DNA from: Erysipelotrichaceae bacterium
GTDB lineage: Bacteria; Bacillota_I; Bacilli_A; Erysipelotrichales; Erysipelotrichaceae
Length of the DNA stretch: 10,231 nt
NCBI GenBank assembly: GCA_900754715.1
Contig: CAAEDX010000012.1
Span: 1 to 10,231 of the forward strand
Direction of reading: 5' to 3'
Position 1 is the first letter of the stretch. Each line of letters starts with the position of its first letter. The notes below the pieces were generated by a model. It saw nothing but the letters and a program-made list of their open reading frames with translations. It was not told the origin of the DNA and searched no databases. Shown in pieces: positions 1 to 7,178 of this stretch. The position numbers and the translations under genes are program-made.

Positions 1-839
1 GCATTGAGGCTTCCCCAAGTGTATCGGTTACACCGGTATTTCCTGATGAGAACACCACATTGATCAATGGCATGAATACGGTAAACACCAGCCGTGATGA
101 AGGAACGGTGGTCTTTGACATCCTCTTTGCGGCCATGATCCCTTTGCCGAAGCCGATGCGCCTGATCATCAATGTAGAGGCACAGGCAGACTTCAGTCCA
201 CATTATCCGCTTCCCTCACGCGCTGAGTATTACAGCGCCAGGCTGATCTCATCACAGAAAGGCAGAGAGTTTACTGACTCGCATTATGAGGACATCAAAA
301 AGGTCTATACCATCTGGGTCTGTACCGATCCGCCTAAGTACAGGGAGAATACGATTTACACAACTTCGGTCAGAATGAAAGAGCGATCCGGCAGAATGGA
401 CAGTCTGATCAAAGGTTATGGCTTGCAGCGTACGGCCTTCATCATGCTTGGGAATGAAGAAGAAAAAGAGGCAGAGGGTGTGCTGCGTTTGCTGGATGTG
501 CTGTTTCGATCAGAGAAAAGCTTAGAGGAGCGAAAGCACATCCTGGAAGAAGAATTTGACATTGCGATGAATGAGGATATGGAAATGGAGGTGCGACATA
601 TGTGCAACTTGAGCAAAGGCGTAGAAGACCGTGGGTTTCGTAAGGGTGTCGTTGTAGGAACTGAAAACGGTATTGTCAAGGGTCGTGAGGAAGGACTTAA
701 AGAAGGGCGTGAAGAAGAAAAGCTGAATTCGATCAGAAGCTTGATGAAGAAGCTGAATCTCACACTGGAACAGGCAATGGATGTGTTGGATGTACCGAAA
801 AGCGAACAGGAAAAATATGCTCAGCTGTTGATGCAGTGA
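1..839 (+). CDS. Rpn-family PD-(D/E)XK nuclease / putative transposase, 5' end cut by window edge
   Basis: The reading frame is open back to base 3 with no stop, so the TTG at 60 is not a real start; the visible part is about 278 residues and the N-terminus lies outside the window. The family (Rpn recombination-promoting nuclease, PDDEXK_2 type) consists of DNA endonucleases often annotated as transposases. Visible family marks are INGMNT, then EGTVVFDI with the metal-binding Asp at bases 117-119, then LIINVEAQ, whose Glu at 177-179 and the following Gln form the E-x-Q form of the active site, and later the DIKKVYTIWVC and HMCNLS blocks. The catalytic core therefore looks intact. The C-terminus is a charged, Gly-Lys-Glu-rich linker followed by a short helical tail, typical of this family. 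No inverted repeats or partner transposon genes are visible. The gene converges on ispD and shares its terminator. Family assignment is confident; the biological role of these proteins is poorly defined. Confidence 0.88.
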   Translation, partial: IEASPSVSVTPVFPDENTTLINGMNTVNTSRDEGTVVFDILFAAMIPLPKPMRLIINVEAQADFSPHYPLPSRAEYYSARLISSQKGREFTDSHYEDIKKVYTIWVCTDPPKYRENTIYTTSVRMKERSGRMDSLIKGYGLQRTAFIMLGNEEEKEAEGVLRLLDVLFRSEKSLEERKHILEEEFDIAMNEDMEMEVRHMCNLSKGVEDRGFRKGVVVGTENGIVKGREEGLKEGREEEKLNSIRSLMKKLNLTLEQAMDVLDVPKSEQEKYAQLLMQ

Positions 840-885
840 ATGTATTGCTGAAACAGTGATCAAAATTATGAATTAAAGGATAAGG

Positions 886-938
886 AAAAACAGCGTTCAG
901 GAATACGGTCTTGCGTATTCTTGAACGCTGTTTATTTT
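886..938. terminator. Bidirectional Rho-independent terminator between the nuclease gene and ispD
   Basis: Arms 888-907 and 914-933 form a 20-bp stem with one G-T wobble and a 6-base loop (908-913). The plus strand runs into a T-rich tract after 931. The minus strand runs into TTTTTCC below 890. The structure can therefore end both convergent transcripts. The ispD stop codon (932-934) lies at the foot of the stem. Confidence 0.9.
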
Positions 939-1579
939 CCTTTCAGATCATCTTTGGTCGTGATCTTGACATTATCGTAGCTGCCTTTTACGCATACGAC
1001 TGGCATATCACAAGTCTCTTCCACAACTTGTGCGTCATCGGTCGCCTGAATACCAAGATCTGCGGCTTTTTTATAACAGGAAATGATCAGCCTGGTATCG
1101 AAAGCCTGAGGGGTCTGAGCCATCCACAGCTGTTCGCGCTTCAGGGTCTTCTTTACGACACCTTTTTCTACGACCTTCACGGTCTCTTTGGCCGGGACCA
1201 TGAGCAAGCAGGCTGGATTCTTTTCCAATGCATCAAGCAGCGCATCCAGGTTTTTTTTGCTTACCCAGGGACGGGCGCCATCATGAATGAGCACATTATC
1301 TTCATGTACGGCCTTCAGTCCATTGTATACAGATTCCTGACGGGTCGCGCCGCCAAGCACGACAACGACTTTGCCGCTGACATATTGCGAGGAAATACGC
1401 ACCACATCATTCGTGCTGCAGACGAGCACGATCTGTTTGCACCGCTCATCTTCTCGGAACACTTCGAGCGCGTGATCGAGCACTGTGCGTCCATCGTTGA
1501 GCGCATAAAACACTTTGTTGTATCCCAGTTTCATCCGGGTGCCGCTTCCTGCCGCAAGCACCAGAGCTGAATATTGCAT
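932..1579 (-). CDS. ispD: 2-C-methyl-D-erythritol 4-phosphate cytidylyltransferase (IspD)
   Basis: This 215-aa cytosolic enzyme transfers CMP from CTP to MEP, the third step of the MEP pathway to isoprenoid precursors. The whole IspD fold is covered. The N-terminal nucleotide loop is LAAGSGTRM (R15) with K22 downstream, matching the catalytic Arg/Lys pair of the family. GGATRQESV is at 76-84, the metal-binding HDGARP at 99-104 (D100), R148 before QTPQAF at 155-160, TDDA at 180-183, and the substrate-binding NVKIT near 203-207 with K205. The length is close to the usual 225-235 residues. LAAGSGTRM and TPQAF favour IspD over the related ribitol-phosphate enzyme TarI, and no tar genes are nearby. 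The ATG at 1577-1579 follows an AAGGAG site. It appears to be a single-gene transcript with its own promoter, flanked by terminators on both sides; ispF is not in the window. Confidence 0.93.
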   Translation of the reverse strand: MQYSALVLAAGSGTRMKLGYNKVFYALNDGRTVLDHALEVFREDERCKQIVLVCSTNDVVRISSQYVSGKVVVVLGGATRQESVYNGLKAVHEDNVLIHDGARPWVSKKNLDALLDALEKNPACLLMVPAKETVKVVEKGVVKKTLKREQLWMAQTPQAFDTRLIISCYKKAADLGIQATDDAQVVEETCDMPVVCVKGSYDNVKITTKDDLKGK

Positions 1580-1605
1580 ATCATTCCACTCCTTTTTCTT
1601 TTTAG

Positions 1606-1634
1606 TTTATCACATCGTTCTGTATTTGCGTAAA
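1606..1634 (-). promoter_or_regulatory. Probable sigma-A promoter of ispD
   Basis: On the minus strand, TTTACG (1629-1634) and GATAAA (1606-1611) are separated by 17 bases. TG one base before the -10 makes it an extended -10 promoter. It lies between the glgP terminator and the ispD ribosome binding site. Each hexamer matches the consensus at four of six bases. Confidence 0.5.
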
Positions 1635-1635
1635 A

Positions 1636-1680
1636 AAATAAATAAAAAACTGAAACTTCACGCTAAAGCATGAAGTTTCA
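1636..1680 (-). terminator. Rho-independent terminator of glgP
   Basis: Read on the minus strand, a perfect 10-bp stem (outer arms 1671-1680 and 1651-1660) continues inward through T-G, G-C and C-G pairs to a 4-base TTTA loop. It is followed by a T-rich run down to about 1636. It begins 10 bases after the glgP stop codon. Confidence 0.92.
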
Positions 1681-1689
1681 GTCATGATG

Positions 1690-4110
1690 TTATTTGACAT
1701 TGATTGGTTTGATGTGCCAGATCTCATCCGCATACTGCTGGATGGTGCGGTCACTGGAGAAGAAACCGGACTTGGCGATATTCACCAAGCACATTCTTGC
1801 CCAGCCCTGCTTGTCCTGATAACGCTGTGCCACACGCTCCTGCGCTTCACGGTATGCGTTGAAATCAGCCAGTACGAAGAATTCATCGTTCTTGAACATC
1901 AGTTCATTATAGATGAGACGGAAATCCTGCGGATCAGAAGAGAAGGTGCCGTCTGTCAAGGTATCTACGACACGCTTGATTTCATAATGTGTATCGTAAT
2001 ACTGCCATACGCTGTAGGAATTCTCCTGCTTGAAGTGATCGACGTCCTCGACACGCAGACCGAAGATCTCCGCGTTTTCTTCGCCTACACGCTCCACGAT
2101 CTCCACGTTGGCACCATCCATGGTGCCCAGGGTAATCGCGCCGTTCATCATATACTTCATGTTTCCGGTACCGCTGGCCTCTTTGCCGGCTGTAGAGATC
2201 TGTTCGGAAACATCTGCGGCATTCATCAGGATCTCTGCCATGCTTACGCTGTAATTCGGCAGGAAGACCACCTTCATATACTTGGAGATCTCCGGATCGT
2301 GATTTACCTTGTCGGCTACGCAGTGGATCAGCTTGATGACCTCTTTCGCGAATGTGTAGCTCGGCGCTGCCTTTGCGGCATAGATGAAGGTACGCGGATA
2401 GATGCGGAATCCCGGATCCTCCTTCATGCGCAGATACAGATAGATGACATGCATGATATTGAGCAGCTGACGCTTATAAGCGTGCAGGCGCTTTGCCTGT
2501 ACGTCAAAGATGGAGTTAACGTCCACTTCGATGCCGACACTCTTTTTGATATAGTCAGCCAGGATCTGCTTGCGCTCCTGCTTGACTTCCAGGAACTGTT
2601 TCTGCAGTGCCGCATCATCCACATGATCCATCAGCTTTTCCAGCTGATCCGGATGCTTGACAAAACCATCCCCGATGGTCTTTTTCAACAGTGTAGTGAG
2701 CTGCGGGTTGGAATACAGCAGCCAGCGGCGATGCGTGATGCCATTGGTCTTGTTGTTGAACATATCCGGATACAAGGTATAAAAATCTTTCAGCACATCG
2801 TTCTTCAGGATCTCTGTATGCAGCGCTGCTACACCATTGACGCTATGCGAACCCACGATGGCCAGATGAGCCATGTAGACCTGTCCGTCTTTGATGATGG
2901 CGACATTGTTTATGATATCACCATGTCCGTTATGAGAGAGCTCGAAACGGAAACGACGATCGATCTCTTCGATGATCATATATACGCGCGGTAACAGCTC
3001 ACGGATATACTGTACCGGCCATTTCTCCAATGCTTCTGCCATGACCGTATGGTTGGTATACGCAATGGTGTTCTTCGTGATATACCATGCGTGATCCCAG
3101 TCGTAGCCAAAGTCATCGAGCAGCACACGCATCAGCTCAGGCACACAGAGCACCGGATGGGTATCGTTGAGCTGGATGGCGATCTTTTCATGCAAATTAT
3201 CCAGGTTGGGATAATTGCGCAGATGCCGCCGGATGATCTGGTTGATGCCGGCGCAGACAAAGAAATACTCTTGCTTCAGTCGCAGCATCTTGCCATGCTC
3301 CGTGGAGTCATCCGGATAAACGTTGCGTGTGATTTCCTTGACCTGATTGATATAGTCACCCAGATCAGCAGATTTGACAAAGTCCTCTGCGATCTCTGCG
3401 TCCCAAAGACGCAGCGTATTGGTCACTTTCGTATCGTGACCGACGACCGGCACGTCATATGGCACGGCACGCACTACGAAAGAAGGGATGTGATTGACTA
3501 CGGTCTTGCCATTCTCGTCGAACCACATATCTACATGTCCGCCGAACTTTACGTCACAGGCATGCTTCACTTTCCGCACTTCCCATACGTTGCCGTATTT
3601 CAGCCAGACATCCGGCACTTCTACCTGCTCGTTGTTTTCGATCTTCTGCTTGAAGAGGCCATACTGATAACGGATGCAGTTTCCGTGTCCGGCAAGGTTC
3701 AAGGAAGCCAGAGAATCCAGGAAGCAGGCTGCCAGGCGTCCCAGACCGCCGTTGCCCAGACCTGCGTCGGTTTCCAGTTCCTCGATGTCGTTGATGTTGA
3801 TGTCAAGATCAGCGAGTCCTTCCTTGACGATGTCGTAGATCCCCAGATTCATCAGATTGTTGGTGAGCAGACGCCCGATCAGAAATTCCATGGAAAAATA
3901 ATACATCTCCTTTTCCTGATCCCTCTTGATGGCGTCTTTTGTGTCTTTCCAGTTTACACTGGCATAGTCGCGAACCATTTCCCCCAGAACAATGTATTTC
4001 TCAGTAATGTGCGCTTCTTCAATTGAACGTCCATAACGCTCGATGATGCGGCGTTTGAACTCTTCGACGAATTCTTTCTTGTCACTGAATTTGTTGAATT
4101 TGCTGTCCAT
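1690..4110 (-). CDS. glgP: Glycogen/maltodextrin phosphorylase
   Basis: This 806-aa enzyme (GT35 family) uses phosphate to cut alpha-1,4-glucan ends and releases glucose 1-phosphate, with PLP as cofactor. The length and blocks are those of complete bacterial phosphorylases. NGGLGRLAACF at 120-130 is the glycine-rich substrate loop. QLNDTHP is near 313-319. VQAKRLHAYKRQ at 537-548 holds the phosphate-site R541 and K546. EASGTGNMK at 644-652 carries the PLP lysine K652, followed by NGAITLGTMDGANVE at 656-670. The start ATG (4108-4110) follows AAAGGAG (4119-4125) by 8 bases. It stands alone between two terminators, with no other glycogen genes in view, so whether the in vivo substrate is glycogen or maltodextrin is not decided by context. 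No truncation or missing catalytic residue was seen. Confidence 0.96.
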   Translation of the reverse strand: MDSKFNKFSDKKEFVEEFKRRIIERYGRSIEEAHITEKYIVLGEMVRDYASVNWKDTKDAIKRDQEKEMYYFSMEFLIGRLLTNNLMNLGIYDIVKEGLADLDININDIEELETDAGLGNGGLGRLAACFLDSLASLNLAGHGNCIRYQYGLFKQKIENNEQVEVPDVWLKYGNVWEVRKVKHACDVKFGGHVDMWFDENGKTVVNHIPSFVVRAVPYDVPVVGHDTKVTNTLRLWDAEIAEDFVKSADLGDYINQVKEITRNVYPDDSTEHGKMLRLKQEYFFVCAGINQIIRRHLRNYPNLDNLHEKIAIQLNDTHPVLCVPELMRVLLDDFGYDWDHAWYITKNTIAYTNHTVMAEALEKWPVQYIRELLPRVYMIIEEIDRRFRFELSHNGHGDIINNVAIIKDGQVYMAHLAIVGSHSVNGVAALHTEILKNDVLKDFYTLYPDMFNNKTNGITHRRWLLYSNPQLTTLLKKTIGDGFVKHPDQLEKLMDHVDDAALQKQFLEVKQERKQILADYIKKSVGIEVDVNSIFDVQAKRLHAYKRQLLNIMHVIYLYLRMKEDPGFRIYPRTFIYAAKAAPSYTFAKEVIKLIHCVADKVNHDPEISKYMKVVFLPNYSVSMAEILMNAADVSEQISTAGKEASGTGNMKYMMNGAITLGTMDGANVEIVERVGEENAEIFGLRVEDVDHFKQENSYSVWQYYDTHYEIKRVVDTLTDGTFSSDPQDFRLIYNELMFKNDEFFVLADFNAYREAQERVAQRYQDKQGWARMCLVNIAKSGFFSSDRTIQQYADEIWHIKPINVK

Positions 4111-4146
4111 AGTTCAGGCTCCTTTCACCTTTGCTCAAGCTTCTCT

Positions 4147-4175
4147 ATTTTACTCTGATTTACATAAATATGCAA
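4147..4175 (-). promoter_or_regulatory. Probable sigma-A promoter of glgP
   Basis: On the minus strand, TTGCAT (4170-4175) and TAAAAT (4147-4152) are 17 bases apart, placing the start of transcription roughly 30 bases upstream of the glgP start codon. The -10 matches consensus at five of six bases, the -35 at three. The site lies downstream of the preceding operon's terminator. Confidence 0.5.
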
Positions 4176-4220
4176 ACCAGCATCTATAGGTATCGGCGTA
4201 TTTCCCGCTTTTTATACGTA

Positions 4221-4260
4221 AATTTTACAAAATCGGATGAACCATCCGGTCCATCCGATT
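4221..4260 (-). terminator. Rho-independent terminator of the five-gene dlt-like operon
   Basis: Outer arms AATCGGATG and CATCCGATT (4231-4239 and 4252-4260) pair perfectly. Four more pairs inside, one a G-T wobble on the transcript strand, leave a 4-base loop at 4244-4247. The minus strand continues as TTTTGT with further T's. It begins three bases after the carrier-protein stop codon. Confidence 0.82.
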
Positions 4261-4263
4261 CAT

Positions 4264-4491
4264 TTATTCGTTTTGCAGGCGTGTGACCATCGCCCAAAGC
4301 GCTCTGGCAGAATTGAAATTCTCAGGGATGACTTCCGGAGCCGTGATCTCGATATCGAAGGCATCATTGAGCTCAGCGATCAATTCAAGGATGGCAAAAG
4401 AATCCAACAATCCATCGTCGATCAGTGTCTCACAGTGTGCAAAATCAATTTCCGGATCTAATTCATTCAGTATCTCAAGCAGTTTTTCCAT
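4264..4491 (-). CDS. Acyl/aminoacyl carrier protein (DltC-like)
   Basis: This 75-aa acidic four-helix carrier protein is expected to carry a substrate as a thioester on 4'-phosphopantetheine. The attachment motif is LLDSF at 28-32 with Ser31 as the modified residue, preceded by the typical ETLIDDG. The length is close to the roughly 80 residues of DltC and of type II ACPs. The ATG at 4489-4491 is chosen over the ATG at 4510-4512 because GAGGAGG (4501-4507) sits 9 bases in front of it; the upstream ATG would put that site inside the gene. The start overlaps the end of the decarboxylase gene by 17 bases, which suggests translational coupling. It is the last gene of the operon and the likely partner of the adenylating enzyme upstream. 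A fatty-acid ACP is unlikely, since no fab genes are near and the context is dlt-like. Confidence 0.88.
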   Translation of the reverse strand: MEKLLEILNELDPEIDFAHCETLIDDGLLDSFAILELIAELNDAFDIEITAPEVIPENFNSARALWAMVTRLQNE

Positions 4492-5677
4492 CTTTGTTAT
4501 CCTCCTCTTCACACATATTCAGATGGTATGTCTCTATTGTCCCACGCAGTCGGATCAGGCCGTCCTGTTCATTGTACAGGAAGATCTTGGGCAGGTCGCG
4601 GCTGAGGAACAGGGAAAGTCCCTCACACATGCAGTAAGCGCCGGCTCGCTGAAATTCCAGGATATCTCCGGGCTCAAGCCGAGGCAGCGGCAGGTTCTGC
4701 GCCAGGATGTCATTGACGGTGCAAAGTGCGCCGCAAACCGTATAAGGCGTGCGGAGCTTGGTATCCTGACGCGGAGAAAGCACTCGGACATAAGGATGTT
4801 TCATCCCCATCATCGCGCCGAAGTAGCTCAGCTGGTGCTTTCCGCCGTCTGTGATGCAGTATTGCCGGCCGTCGTTTTTCTTCATGTCACATACCGCTGT
4901 ATAGTATGTCCCGCATGCAGCGGCCAGAAAACGGCCCAGTTCCAGGATGATCTGCCCCTGAAAGCGCATCTGCTTAAGCAGACGGGCAAAGCCCGATACG
5001 AGCGCGTCTTCATCGTAATGTTTCTGATTCTGGAAGTATTCCACATAGAAACCAGGCCCGAATTCCAGTTCCTGTGCTTCATAGCCGATCTCGCGCAGCT
5101 CATCGAGCAGATCGTCCAGCATCTCCAGCTCTTTTTCGTATTTGCCCAGACTATGGCGCTGGGTCCCGGAAAAGTGCTGCAGACCAATGATGTTCACGCC
5201 TTCAAACAGATCGCGGTTCTTGATCAGGTCGATGATCTCATTTCTTTCTATGCCGAATTGATTGCCGCTGGTAAGCCGCAGCAGCAGTCGCACACAAAGA
5301 CCGTTTTCTTTTGCGATCGCATTGATCTGCTGAAACTGACGGAGCGATTCGGCCGTAAAGGTCAGCGCTTTGCCATAGGCAGCAATGACCCTGCGCAGCT
5401 CAGCTTCTTCTTTGTATACACCGGAAAGGACGATCTTGGACATCGGAATGCCCAGACGCTCACAGATGGCGAACTCTCCAGGGGAACACACCTCATAGCG
5501 ATCCAATACAGCGGTATTGATCAGAAACGGATTGGCTTTCATCGCATAGCAAAGATGCACCCGTGGGCTGAGCAGTCGTTTGACATGGGCGATGCGGCGG
5601 CGGAAACAGTCAGTATCAAATACATAAGCAGGGGTTCCGCTCAGGGTGCGGAGCTGCGCATGATCAGGCAAAAACAT
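4475..5677 (-). CDS. Fold-III PLP-dependent amino-acid decarboxylase (LysA/BtrK-like)
   Basis: This 400-aa protein has the alanine-racemase-type barrel plus C-terminal beta domain of diaminopimelate decarboxylase and its relatives. CYAMKANP at 43-50 holds the PLP lysine K48. VCSPGEF is at 63-69, LQHFSGTQ at 166-173 (H168), a phosphate-loop-like EFGPGF at 205-210, ELGR at 246-249, and the second-domain motifs GALCTVND at 316-323 (C319, D323) and AGAYC at 345-349. All catalytic elements expected of a decarboxylase are present. The HFSGTQ and EFGPGF forms differ from the usual HIGSQ and GGGF of lysine-pathway LysA, closer to BtrK/PvsE-type specialised enzymes as I remember them. The ATG at 5675-5677 is preferred because AGAGGAG lies 9 bases upstream; it overlaps the adenylase gene by 14 bases. 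The substrate is not known. Its place between an adenylase and a carrier protein suggests that it prepares or modifies the amino acid for that pathway rather than making lysine. Confidence 0.85.
   Translation of the reverse strand: MFLPDHAQLRTLSGTPAYVFDTDCFRRRIAHVKRLLSPRVHLCYAMKANPFLINTAVLDRYEVCSPGEFAICERLGIPMSKIVLSGVYKEEAELRRVIAAYGKALTFTAESLRQFQQINAIAKENGLCVRLLLRLTSGNQFGIERNEIIDLIKNRDLFEGVNIIGLQHFSGTQRHSLGKYEKELEMLDDLLDELREIGYEAQELEFGPGFYVEYFQNQKHYDEDALVSGFARLLKQMRFQGQIILELGRFLAAACGTYYTAVCDMKKNDGRQYCITDGGKHQLSYFGAMMGMKHPYVRVLSPRQDTKLRTPYTVCGALCTVNDILAQNLPLPRLEPGDILEFQRAGAYCMCEGLSLFLSRDLPKIFLYNEQDGLIRLRGTIETYHLNMCEEEDNKDGKTA
4501..4507 (-). promoter_or_regulatory. Start-deciding ribosome binding site of the carrier-protein gene
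   Basis: GAGGAGG on the minus strand lies 9 bases before the ATG at 4489-4491. It lies within the coding region of the decarboxylase gene, so the two genes are likely translated in a coupled way. Confidence 0.85.
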
Positions 5678-7178
5678 CGATTTCATCTCCTCTCTCTTGC
5701 AAGGCCTTGCGGTCGATCTTGCCATTGTTGTTCAAAGGCAGCTGTTCCAGCTGTCGCAGCTGCTCAGGGATCATATAGGCAGGCAGCTCTTGACGCAATG
5801 CTTTGCGCAATGTCTTTTCCGGCATCTCACCGCAGTAAAAGGCAATGATATGATGATCTTCATACAGGCAGCAGGCGCGCGCTACGCCTTGCATGCGCTG
5901 CATCACCGCTTCGATCTCTCCCAGCTCGATGCGATGCCCCATATGCTTGATCTGAAAGTCTTTGCGGGACAGAAAGTGCAGCAGTCCTGCTTCATCATAG
6001 TATCCCAGATCGCCGGTGCGGTAGATGATCTCGTTCCAGCATGGGCGCAGCGGATTTGGCACGAAGCTTGCCTCGCTTTGGGCCGGGCTGCGGAAATAGC
6101 CAAGGCTGACCGCAGTACCGCTCACGCAGATCTCCCCGCTTTCATCGGGCGTGTTCACTTCTTGATCATGTTCATCGAGCAAGAAGACGCGTTCATTGTC
6201 AAACGCTTTTCCGATCGGGATGCTTTCGGTTTCCTCATAGTCTCGGTCGATGATGTGATATGTGCAGTTGCAGGTGATCTCAGTAGGCCCATACAGATTG
6301 ACATATGTGGCGTCGGGCAGATGACTGCGCCAAATGTTCAGCTGACGCACCGGCATCACTTCCCCGCTGAACATGATCTTGTTCAGTGTCTTAGGCACGC
6401 GATATTCGAAGCCCTTCAGTGAGCTGATGATGCACAGGGCGCTGACCGCCCAGATCAATGTCGTCACTTGACGCTCGCACAGGAAATCGATCAGACGTGC
6501 CGGCATGGAAAAGTATGCCTTAGGGATGATCTGCACGCTGGCGCCGCTGCACAGCCCGGAGTAGATATCCTTTACGGAGACATCAAAGTCCCATGGGGCC
6601 TGATTGCCGATGACATCCGCCGCTGTGATGTCAAAGGCCGAAACAAACACATCAATGAAATCGATCACGCTACGATGCGCAACCACGACACCTTTTGGTC
6701 TTCCAGTAGACCCAGAAGTGAAGATGGCATACAGCGGATCGATATCCAACTGTGCCTGACGGATCTTCATCAGTGCTTCCGGATCAGCCGGTTCATTCAG
6801 ATCCTTGATCTTGACACAGGGAATGCCGGTCTCCATCGCTTCGATCTTAGGGCAGGAGCGTTCGTCGCTCAAGATGAGCGCCGGCTGCAACGTATCCAGG
6901 ACCTGCATGATGCGGGCACGGGGATGGCGCTGATCCAGCGTCACATAATAGCCGCCGGCATATACGATGCCCAGCATCGCCGCAATGGCCTCTGTGCCCT
7001 TTTCCAGATAAAGGGCGACCGGCGTGCATGGACTGATACGGCGGCTCAGGCAAGTGCCGATCTCCATGGCGCGCTGCCGCAGCCGGGCAAAGGTGATCTC
7101 CTGGCGGATATCCGCAAACGCGACCCGCTCAGGATAACGCATTGCGCTTTGTTCTAAATATTCCAGTACATTTTTCAT
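5664..7178 (-). CDS. DltA-like amino-acid adenylating enzyme (carrier-protein ligase)
   Basis: This 504-aa stand-alone ANL-family adenylation protein should activate an amino acid with ATP and load it onto the carrier protein encoded downstream. Core motifs occur in order: FTSGSTGRPKG at 153-163 (A3), FDVS at 198-201 with the amino-group-binding D199 (A4), NLYGPTE at 294-300 (A5), YRTGD at 386-390 (A7), GHRIELGEIE at 414-423 (A8), and NGKIDRKAL at 485-493 with catalytic K487 (A10). The length matches DltA (about 505). NQAPWDFDVSVKDIY and MFSGEVMPV are also closest to DltA. Where DltA has the Cys that favours D-alanine (MFCGEV), this protein has Ser271. K203 falls at a pocket position that is Met in DltA. 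Another amino acid may therefore be used. The ATG follows AGGAGG (7185-7190) by 6 bases and forms an ATGA overlap with the preceding stop. NRPS domains other than A are absent. Confidence 0.9.
   Translation of the reverse strand: MKNVLEYLEQSAMRYPERVAFADIRQEITFARLRQRAMEIGTCLSRRISPCTPVALYLEKGTEAIAAMLGIVYAGGYYVTLDQRHPRARIMQVLDTLQPALILSDERSCPKIEAMETGIPCVKIKDLNEPADPEALMKIRQAQLDIDPLYAIFTSGSTGRPKGVVVAHRSVIDFIDVFVSAFDITAADVIGNQAPWDFDVSVKDIYSGLCSGASVQIIPKAYFSMPARLIDFLCERQVTTLIWAVSALCIISSLKGFEYRVPKTLNKIMFSGEVMPVRQLNIWRSHLPDATYVNLYGPTEITCNCTYHIIDRDYEETESIPIGKAFDNERVFLLDEHDQEVNTPDESGEICVSGTAVSLGYFRSPAQSEASFVPNPLRPCWNEIIYRTGDLGYYDEAGLLHFLSRKDFQIKHMGHRIELGEIEAVMQRMQGVARACCLYEDHHIIAFYCGEMPEKTLRKALRQELPAYMIPEQLRQLEQLPLNNNGKIDRKALQERGDEIDVFA
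5687..5693 (-). promoter_or_regulatory. Start-deciding ribosome binding site of the decarboxylase gene
   Basis: AGAGGAG lies 9 bases before the ATG at 5675-5677 but directly abuts the ATG at 5684-5686, which rules that one out as an efficient start. The site is inside the end of the adenylase gene. Confidence 0.8.

Noticed and set aside
60..62. TTG at 60 as the start of the nuclease gene
   Set aside because: The frame stays open to the window edge and the upstream residues fit the family, so the gene is simply cut off.
911..1570. Plus-strand open frame opposite ispD
   Set aside because: It starts inside the terminator hairpin and mirrors a complete ispD; no domain is recognisable.
932..1579. 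TarI (ribitol-phosphate cytidylyltransferase) instead of IspD
   Set aside because: The motifs are of the IspD form and there is no tarJ or other teichoic-acid backbone gene next to it.
1684..4026. Long plus-strand open frames (1684-2994 and 3049-4026) opposite glgP
   Set aside because: They are antisense shadows of a full-length, motif-complete glycogen phosphorylase and show no recognisable domain or ribosome binding site.
4283..5848. 521-codon plus-strand open frame opposite the carrier and decarboxylase genes
   Set aside because: It has low-complexity His/Gln-rich composition, no family motif, and lies across three well-supported minus-strand genes.
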